The notes beneath the pieces are model-generated. The model was not told the origin of the DNA and searched no databases. It saw only the letters and a program-made list of their open reading frames with translations. Shown in pieces: positions 6,473-11,034 of a stretch of 11,034 nt of DNA; positions within the stretch are counted from its first letter, which is position 1; every line of letters begins with the position of its first letter. The stretch comes from Oscillospiraceae bacterium (GTDB lineage: Bacteria > Bacillota_A > Clostridia > Oscillospirales > Oscillospiraceae). A program made the translations under genes and the position numbers. The stretch is taken from assembly GCA_017398105.1 (NCBI GenBank), contig JAFQHF010000072.1, forward strand, positions 1 to 11,034, in the 5' to 3' direction.

Positions 6473-6856
6473 ATGAAGCGAGTCATTACATACGGCACCT
6501 TTGACCTTCTGCACTACGGCCACATCAATCTGCTGCGGCGGGCAAAGGAGCAGGGCGATTACCTGATCGTTGCCCTGTCCACCGATGAATTCAACAAGCA
6601 GAAAAACAAGACCAGCTATTTCCCCTATGAAAAGCGTAAGCTGCTGCTGGAGGCCATCCGGTACGTGGATCTGGTGATCCCTGAGGAAAACTGGGATCAG
6701 AAGCGGGAGGACGTGGTGAATTACCATGTGGATACCTTTGTTATGGGTGACGACTGGGAGGGCAAATTCGACTTTCTGAAGGACCTGTGCCAGGTGGTCT
6801 ATCTGCCCCGTACCCCGGAAATCTCCACCACCAAGATCAAGGAAGAGCTGAAATAA
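6473..6856 (+). CDS. tagD: Glycerol-3-phosphate cytidylyltransferase
   Basis: Makes CDP-glycerol and pyrophosphate from CTP and sn-glycerol 3-phosphate, the activated donor for glycerol-phosphate polymers and decorations of the cell envelope; soluble. The 127-residue length matches TagD/TarD. Signatures: TYGTFDLLHYGHINLLRRA (residues 6-24) with the nucleotidyltransferase HxGH motif at His14-His17; the internal GDDWEGKFDFL (92-102); and the C-terminal RTPEISTTKIKEEL (113-126), whose RTxxISTT segment is diagnostic for this subfamily. AGAGG (6461-6465) lies 7 nt before ATG. The gene follows the licD-like gene by 15 nt and ends in a strong terminator, so the two form a self-contained operon. No TagB/TagF polymerase or TagGH exporter is in the window. 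Confidence 0.94.
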   Translation: MKRVITYGTFDLLHYGHINLLRRAKEQGDYLIVALSTDEFNKQKNKTSYFPYEKRKLLLEAIRYVDLVIPEENWDQKREDVVNYHVDTFVMGDDWEGKFDFLKDLCQVVYLPRTPEISTTKIKEELK

Positions 6857-6861
6857 TGCAT

Positions 6862-6899
6862 TACCACGCAGAAACGGTGTTCTCTGCGTGGTATTTTTT
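6862..6899 (+). terminator. Intrinsic terminator of the licD-tagD operon
   Basis: An 11-bp stem, TACCACGCAGA (6862-6872) with TCTGCGTGGTA (6883-6893), a 10-nt loop, then TTTTTT (6894-6899). It starts 5 nt after the tagD stop. This terminator is unrelated in sequence to the repeated hairpin family. Confidence 0.9.
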
Positions 6900-6930
6900 C
6901 CGTCTATTGGTCGAAATTTGCAGCAAACCG

Positions 6931-6959
6931 TTGACACCCGCCGGATTTCCTGATAGAAT
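6931..6959 (+). promoter_or_regulatory. Strong extended -10 promoter of the degV-like gene
   Basis: Perfect -35 TTGACA (6931-6936), 17-nt spacer, TAGAAT (6954-6959), with TG at 6951-6952 giving an extended -10 (TGATAGAAT). Transcription would start near 6966, leaving a ~50-nt leader. This is the best consensus match in the window. Confidence 0.88.
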
Positions 6960-7015
6960 AATTCCAAATACCCCATTACAGGTTATCCAAAAACTTATTT
7001 AAGGAGCGCACAGTT

Positions 7016-7852
7016 ATGGTACGCATCGTTTCCGATACCTCCACCCTGTATTCCACCACCCAGGCCCGGGAAGCCGGCTTCGCCGTCTCCGCCCTTTCCG
7101 TCACCATCGCCGGAAAGACCTACCGGGAATTCGATGAGATCTCCTCTGAAGAATTCGTGGATATCATCCGTCAGGGCCATATGCCCACCTCCAGCCAGCC
7201 CGCCATCGGTGAGGTGGAGGATCTGTACAACAGCTATCCCGATGAGGAGATTCTGAATGTGACCATGGCCCTGGGCCTGTCCGGCACCTACACCGGCGCC
7301 CTGGCTGCTGCTGACCTGTGCGACCACAGCGATAAGATCACCGTGCTGAACACCCGCACCCTCTGCGGCCCTCACCGCTATCTGGTGGAGAAGGCTGTCC
7401 AGTGGGCAAAGGAGGGCCAGACCAAGGAGAAGATCCTGGAAAAGCTGAACACACTGATGGACACTGCCAGGAGCTATCTGGTGCCTGCGGACTTTGACTA
7501 CCTGCGCCGGGGCGGCCGTCTGTCCCCCCTGGTTTCCTATGTGGGCAAGGCTGCCAACCTGACCCCCATCATGACCCAGACTGACAACGGCGAACGGCTC
7601 ACCGTGGCCGGCATCCGCCGTGGTTTCCCCCATGCCGTGAAGTACATCACAGAGCTGCTGAAGAAGGCCGGTGTCGGCAAGGGCTGGCAGGTGCAGATCT
7701 CCCATGCCGGTGCCATGGACAAGGCCGAACTGGCACTGAAGACGCTGAAGGAGGCCATGCCGGAGGCAGAATTCCACATCTACCCCCTGAGCCCCGCCTT
7801 CATCACCCAGGGTGGTCCCGGCTGCGTGGCTGTGCAGTATATTAAGATGTAA
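7016..7852 (+). CDS. DegV family protein (fatty-acid-binding, FakB-like)
   Basis: DegV/FakB proteins bind a fatty acid in a deep pocket and, where studied, present it to the kinase FakA for acyl-phosphate synthesis and phospholipid incorporation. The 278-residue length is typical. Family motifs in order: the N-terminal strand VRIVSDTST (2-10), PTSSQPAIGEV (57-67, the TSQPS-like lipid-contact motif), LGLSGTYTGA (86-95, with the conserved Ser89), LNTRTLCGP (111-119), FDYLRRGGRLS (160-170), and GGPGCVAVQY (266-275). The usual His before the C-terminal GPG motif appears to be replaced by Gln (Gln265). AAGGAG (7001-7006) lies 9 nt before ATG. It has its own promoter and terminator, and no fakA-like gene is adjacent. 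Clostridia usually carry several DegV paralogues, so the specific ligand cannot be told. Confidence 0.92.
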   Translation: MVRIVSDTSTLYSTTQAREAGFAVSALSVTIAGKTYREFDEISSEEFVDIIRQGHMPTSSQPAIGEVEDLYNSYPDEEILNVTMALGLSGTYTGALAAADLCDHSDKITVLNTRTLCGPHRYLVEKAVQWAKEGQTKEKILEKLNTLMDTARSYLVPADFDYLRRGGRLSPLVSYVGKAANLTPIMTQTDNGERLTVAGIRRGFPHAVKYITELLKKAGVGKGWQVQISHAGAMDKAELALKTLKEAMPEAEFHIYPLSPAFITQGGPGCVAVQYIKM

Positions 7853-7862
7853 CCCAGGAACC

Positions 7863-7895
7863 AAAACGTAGGGGACGCCGTCCCCTACGTTTTTT
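7863..7895 (+). terminator. Intrinsic terminator of the degV-like gene
   Basis: Stem ACGTAGGGGAC (7866-7876) / GTCCCCTACGT (7880-7890), loop GCC, extendable by AAA/TTT pairs, with a T-run to 7895. It is the same 11-bp stem as the terminator at 3332-3359; only the loop differs. The flanking A-run would also let it work on the minus strand. Confidence 0.9.
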
Positions 7896-7896
7896 A

Positions 7897-7925
7897 TTGC
7901 ATTTCTCTTCCCGCAATGGTAAAAT
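7897..7925 (+). promoter_or_regulatory. Extended -10 promoter of lrgAB
   Basis: TTGCAT (7897-7902), 17-nt spacer, TAAAAT (7920-7925) with TG at 7917-7918 (TGGTAAAAT), 31 nt upstream of the lrgA start. The -35 begins two bases after the T-run of the preceding terminator, so the two units are packed end to end. Confidence 0.75.
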
Positions 7926-7956
7926 ATCCCCATCTACCAAAATCCGAGGTGTTTCC

Positions 7957-8316
7957 ATGAAATACTTGACCCAATTTCTGATCATTATGGGCTTTACCCT
8001 GTCGGGAGAAGCACTGCAGCGGATCATTCCCCTGCCCATCCCGGCCTCTGTCTACGGCCTTGCCCTGCTGTTTCTGGCCCTGTGCCTGAAAATCGTGCGG
8101 CTGGAGCAGGTGAAGGCAACAGGCAGCTTTCTGACCTCCATTCTTCCCATCCTCTTTGTCTCTCCCGCGGTTGGCATCGTGGAGGACTGGGGCCTGATCC
8201 GCGATGACCTGCTGGCCATCGTATTGCTGCTGGTGGCCTCCACCATCGCGGTCTTCGGCATCAGCGGCCGGGTGGCCCAGGCTTTCCTGAAGAAGGGCGG
8301 TGCGCATCATGGCTGA
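7957..8316 (+). CDS. lrgA: LrgA/CidA-family holin-like membrane protein
   Basis: Small membrane protein of the CidA/LrgA family. In staphylococci these affect murein hydrolase activity and cell death; in other bacteria LrgA-LrgB homologues act as pyruvate or related small-acid transporters. At 119 residues it has about four hydrophobic segments (roughly 5-20, 28-46, 57-74 and 85-103) and the family motifs LPIPASVYGLALLF (26-39) and LFVSPAVGIVEDW (66-78). The start is ATG 7957, with GAGGTG (7946-7951) 5 nt upstream. A frame extension to 7897 would begin at the promoter -35. It overlaps lrgB by 8 nt, the usual coupled arrangement. No LytST/LytSR-type two-component regulator is in view, so inducing conditions are unknown. 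Confidence 0.9.
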   Translation: MKYLTQFLIIMGFTLSGEALQRIIPLPIPASVYGLALLFLALCLKIVRLEQVKATGSFLTSILPILFVSPAVGIVEDWGLIRDDLLAIVLLLVASTIAVFGISGRVAQAFLKKGGAHHG

Positions 8317-9001
8317 GCTTCTGCAAATCGGCATCCTGCCAGTGGTGCTGACGCTGTTCGCCTATCAGACCGGCGTTCTTTGTCAGAAAAAATTCCGGCT
8401 TCCCATCTTTAACCCCATCCTTGTGGGCATGATCGTGGTGATCCTCACGCTGAAGGTCACAGGGCTGGCTACGGACACTTACCAGGAGGGCGTAAAGCTC
8501 ATGTCCTGGCTGATGACTCCGGCCACGGTGTGTCTGGCCATTCCCATGTACGAGCAGATCCAGGCTCTGCGGAAAAACCTGAAGGCCATTGCCGCAGGCG
8601 TGGTGGCAGGGGCCTTAAGCTGCCTTGCCATGCTGCTGGTTTTTTCCCTGCTGCTGGGCTTTGACCGGAACCTGACGGTATCCATCCTGCCCAAGGGCAT
8701 CACCGCCGCCATCGGCGTGGCCCTGACGGAGCTGTTCGGCGGAACGCCCTCCATCACCACTTTGGGAATTTCCGTCACCGGCATCTGCGGCAATATGTTC
8801 GGCACCGCCTTCTGCAAATGGTTCGGCATCACCGATCCCATTGCCCAGGGTGTCGCCTTCGGCACCGGCGCCCATGTGATCGGCACAGCAAAGGCCAGTG
8901 AGCTGAATCCCCTGAGCGGCGCAGTAAGCAGCCTGTCGCTGGTGGTGGCAGGACTTTTGACCGCCCTGCTGTTCCCGGTTCTGGTTGGTTTTATCGGATA
9001 A
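8309..9001 (+). CDS. lrgB: LrgB family membrane protein
   Basis: Partner of LrgA in the LrgAB/CidAB-type membrane system. Related fused plant protein PLGG1 transports glycolate/glycerate, and some bacterial LrgAB-type pairs take up pyruvate; the substrate here is not known. The 230-residue protein is strongly hydrophobic throughout with several membrane segments. Family motifs are RLPIFNPILVGMI (30-42), LMTPATVCLAIPMYEQ (68-83), ILPKGITAAIGVALTELFGG (126-145) and AFGTGAHVIGTAKASELN (183-200). ATG at 8309 is chosen because AGAAGGG (8291-8297) is 11 nt upstream; an in-frame GTG at 8300 would be only 2 nt from that site. The start overlaps the lrgA stop by 8 nt, implying translational coupling. 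A long palindrome (9019-9048) lies downstream, before the convergent regulator gene. Confidence 0.92.
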   Translation: MAELLQIGILPVVLTLFAYQTGVLCQKKFRLPIFNPILVGMIVVILTLKVTGLATDTYQEGVKLMSWLMTPATVCLAIPMYEQIQALRKNLKAIAAGVVAGALSCLAMLLVFSLLLGFDRNLTVSILPKGITAAIGVALTELFGGTPSITTLGISVTGICGNMFGTAFCKWFGITDPIAQGVAFGTGAHVIGTAKASELNPLSGAVSSLSLVVAGLLTALLFPVLVGFIG

Positions 9002-9018
9002 AAAATAGGAAATGCAAA

Positions 9019-9048
9019 TGCAGGGCGGGGTCATGACCCCGCCCTGCA
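9019..9048. terminator. 30-nt perfect palindrome between convergent lrgB and lacI-type gene (putative bidirectional terminator)
   Basis: A perfectly self-complementary 30-nt sequence centred between 9033 and 9034, containing the exact repeated 20-nt palindrome at 9024-9043 extended by TGCAG/CTGCA ends. It lies 17 nt after the lrgB stop and 32 nt after the end of the regulator gene on the other strand, so it is placed to end both transcripts. The T-runs are weak on both sides, so terminator function is inferred mainly from position and stem strength. Confidence 0.6.
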
Positions 9049-9080
9049 GTATTTGATTGAATCTCAGTATGCATAACAGG

Positions 9081-10091
9081 TTACGGTTCCCTGTTCCGGG
9101 TGCTTTCCCGCTGCTGCAGATGAACCGGGATGGTCACATGCCGTGCTGCAGTTCCGTCTTCAATGCTGCGGCTCAGCAGCTTCAGGCTTTGATCCGCCAG
9201 TTCCTCCACAGACTGGGAGATAGTCGTCAACCGGGGTGTCATATATTCACCTATAACCAGGCCGTCAAACCCCACCACGGAAACCTGCTGCGGAACCTTC
9301 CTTCCGGCATCCTCCAGCGCCCGGATGGCGCCAATGGCCATCACATCCGACATGGCAAACAGGGCTGTAAAGTCCGGATTCCGCGCAAGCAGCGCCTTTG
9401 CCGCCCGGTAGCCGTCCTGATAGGAGAATCGTGCGGTCTCATAATCCCGCTGCTCACAGAAGGCGATCCCACGCTGCCGGAAAGCCTCCATGCAGCCCTG
9501 ATAGCGCAGCCTGGTGGTATCGGAATGATCCCTGTGGCCGCCGATGATCACGAAATTCTCATGGCCCAGCTCCGCCAGATGGTCGATGGCCATACGGGCT
9601 GCCAGAACGTCATCCGAAGAGACACTGGAAAGATTGGGCAGCGGCAGATCCGACGCCGAGTTGGTCACCAGAACGCAGGGCACATTGATCTGGTGGAAGT
9701 CCGCCTGAAAATGGGCCTGGTTGCCGCCCAGGAAGAGGATGCCCAGGGGCTTCTTCTCCAGACACAGCTGGACTGCCCGGCGAACCTCGTTTTCGATCTC
9801 ATCAATATAGTCTACGATCAGCGGATACTGGGTTTGCGCCACTTGGGCCTGGATCGCCACCAGCAGGGCATCAAACAATTCATTGGAGCGGCCCTTGCAG
9901 ATCACCAGCACGGAGGTGCCGTGCTGCTGCTTCAGATGCTTGGCGTTTGCATTGAGCTGAAAGCCAGACTCCGAAGCCGCCCGGAGGATCACTTCCCGTG
10001 CCAGTTCGCTGACGTGGGGCTGGTTGTTGAGCACCCGTGAAACGGTGCCGACACTGTAGCCTGTCTGGGCTGCCAAATCCTTGATCGTCAT
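9081..10091 (-). CDS. LacI/GalR family transcriptional regulator
   Basis: DNA-binding regulator with a sugar- or metabolite-binding periplasmic-binding-protein-like domain. The 336-residue length is standard. The N-terminal helix-turn-helix TIKDLAAQTGYSVGTVSRVL (2-21) is followed by NNQPHVSELAREVILRAA and a hinge helix LNANAKHLKQQ (46-56), where Leu46 stands at the usual Pro of YxPN. The ligand domain runs from about 60 to 325, with GILFLGGN, HENFVIIGGHRDHSDTTRLR, TALFAMSDVMAIGAIRAL and VSVVGFDGLVIGEYMTPRLT as typical segments. The start is fixed by AAAGGAGG (complement of 10099-10106), 7 nt from ATG. A promoter and a GAAACGTTTC operator lie directly upstream, suggesting autoregulation. No sugar-transport or catabolic genes adjoin it, so its regulon and effector cannot be assigned; nearby gap or lrgAB are possible but unproven targets. 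Confidence 0.94.
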   Translation of the reverse strand: MTIKDLAAQTGYSVGTVSRVLNNQPHVSELAREVILRAASESGFQLNANAKHLKQQHGTSVLVICKGRSNELFDALLVAIQAQVAQTQYPLIVDYIDEIENEVRRAVQLCLEKKPLGILFLGGNQAHFQADFHQINVPCVLVTNSASDLPLPNLSSVSSDDVLAARMAIDHLAELGHENFVIIGGHRDHSDTTRLRYQGCMEAFRQRGIAFCEQRDYETARFSYQDGYRAAKALLARNPDFTALFAMSDVMAIGAIRALEDAGRKVPQQVSVVGFDGLVIGEYMTPRLTTISQSVEELADQSLKLLSRSIEDGTAARHVTIPVHLQQRESTRNREP

Positions 10092-10121
10092 AAAACAGCC
10101 TCCTTTGGTTTACGTAATTTG

Positions 10122-10131
10122 GAAACGTTTC
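10122..10131. promoter_or_regulatory. Operator-like palindrome for a LacI-family regulator
   Basis: GAAACGTTTC is a perfect 10-nt palindrome with the central CG typical of LacI/GalR and CcpA operators. With its flanks (TTGGAAACGTTTCAT) it differs from the cre consensus WTGNAANCGNWNNCW at one fixed position. It lies about 14-23 nt downstream of the -10 of the regulator's own promoter, a position suited to blocking transcription. It could be bound by the encoded regulator, by CcpA, or both. Confidence 0.7.
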
Positions 10132-10144
10132 ATTCCTTTACAGG

Positions 10145-10173
10145 ATTATACTATAATTTTATCATTTTTGCAA
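10145..10173 (-). promoter_or_regulatory. Sigma-A promoter of the LacI-type regulator gene
   Basis: Read on the minus strand: TTGCAA (10168-10173), a 17-nt spacer and perfect TATAAT (10145-10150). Transcription would start near 10138, leaving a ~47-nt leader containing the operator and a strong ribosome binding site. Confidence 0.85.
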
Positions 10174-10284
10174 CCCTTCTTTTCTCAGGGCGCTGCAGTA
10201 TCTGCAGCAAATTCTCTTGGGCCGACAGCCAATACATGTTCAGTGCGGTAAATTCTCGTTTGTCGGCATAGAGGGCAACCAAGC

Positions 10285-10313
10285 GTAGGGGCGGATTGAA
10301 AATCCGCCCCTAC
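10285..10313. repeat. GTAGGGGCGG-family hairpin upstream of the LacI-type gene
   Basis: Perfect 13-bp stem, GTAGGGGCGGATT (10285-10297) with AATCCGCCCCTAC (10301-10313), loop GAA. It shares the GTAGGG...CCCTAC outer ends with the elements at 2465, 2664 and 5459 and with both terminators at 3332 and 7863, but has a different inner core. No T-run follows on either strand, and gap transcription should already have ended at 10352. Confidence 0.75.
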
Positions 10314-10351
10314 AATAGCGTTTCTAGATTCGTGCAGCAATGTTTGCAAAC

Positions 10352-10380
10352 AAAAAATGCCGGCCCTTTCGGGCCGGCAT
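10352..10380 (-). terminator. Intrinsic terminator of gap
   Basis: On the minus strand: stem ATGCCGGCCC / GGGCCGGCAT (10 bp) with a GAAA tetraloop, followed by a T-run (the plus-strand A-run at 10352-10357). It begins 24 nt after the gap stop codon. Confidence 0.92.
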
Positions 10381-10404
10381 GAAAATTTCTCTTAACTTAC
10401 TGAA

Positions 10405-11034
<630 letters not shown>

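Larger units (their letters stand above)
10092..10404. other. 313-nt noncoding stretch between the LacI-type gene and gap
   Basis: From the regulator outward it holds the ribosome binding site, a palindromic operator (10122-10131), the minus-strand promoter (10145-10173), and a GCTGCAG-TAT-CTGCAGC hairpin (10192-10208). Next come an inverted pair GCCGACA (10221-10227) / TGTCGGC (10261-10267), a repeated-family hairpin (10285-10313), a 12-nt palindrome TGTTTGCAAACA (10341-10352) and the gap terminator (10352-10380). No open frame worth calling was seen. Confidence 0.75.

Noticed and set aside
5474..6976. 500-codon open frame antisense to licD-tagD
   Set aside because: It runs through a repeat element, a promoter, two real genes and a terminator. 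The composition is Gln/His/Gly-rich and no family is recognised, so it is a shadow.
8300..8308. GTG start for lrgB at 8300
   Set aside because: The only purine-rich site (8291-8297) is 2 nt away, too close. ATG 8309 has workable spacing and gives a typical LrgB N-terminus.
9057..10040. 327-codon plus-strand open frame opposite the LacI-type regulator
   Set aside because: The minus-strand frame has a complete helix-turn-helix and ligand domain, a promoter and a ribosome binding site. The plus-strand frame has none of these.

Overview
This window looks like a piece of a chromosome from a GC-rich member of the Clostridia, most likely an Oscillospirales/Ruminococcaceae-type gut bacterium. The reasons are a class III (Firmicutes-type) fructose-1,6-bisphosphatase, a DegV-family protein, a TagD-type cytidylyltransferase beside a LicD-family protein, strong AGGAGG-like ribosome binding sites, near-consensus sigma-A promoters with 17-nt spacers, and intergenic DNA crowded with GC-rich hairpins. 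The taxonomic call is inference from gene content; no rRNA or other marker is present.

Layout, left to right. Bases 1-2448 hold the end of a heat-shock locus: the 3' part of dnaK, a NimA-like pyridoxamine-phosphate-oxidase-fold flavoprotein, and dnaJ only 4 nt downstream of it. Bases 2449-2824 are noncoding, with two palindromic repeat elements and a promoter, and lead into a dCMP deaminase gene (2825-3319) closed by a hairpin terminator. The fbp gene (3457-5448) has its own promoter. After another palindromic element comes a two-gene unit, licD-like plus tagD (5648-6856), that probably makes CDP-glycerol and transfers phosphoglycerol to a surface glycan. A degV-like gene (7016-7852) and an lrgA-lrgB pair (7957-9001) follow, each with a good promoter. 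On the minus strand are a LacI-family regulator (9081-10091), with a promoter and a likely self-operator, and the 3' two thirds of a glyceraldehyde-3-phosphate dehydrogenase gene (10405-11034, running off the window).

The genes form several short transcription units rather than one system. Protein folding (dnaK/dnaJ), gluconeogenesis and glycolysis (fbp, gap), pyrimidine deoxynucleotide supply (dCMP deaminase), envelope modification (licD/tagD), fatty-acid or lipid handling (degV) and small-metabolite transport or lysis control (lrgAB) lie side by side.

The most distinctive feature is the intergenic DNA. A perfect 20-nt palindrome (GGCGGGGTCATGACCCCGCC) occurs five times, twice as one arm of a ~110-bp composite inverted-repeat element. 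Related hairpins with a GTAGGG...CCCTAC outer stem and different inner cores occupy nearly every larger gap. Some of these have taken on terminator form (3332-3359, 7863-7895), while others lie in 5' leaders or between convergent genes. No CRISPR array, tRNA, rRNA, transposase gene or phage gene was seen.
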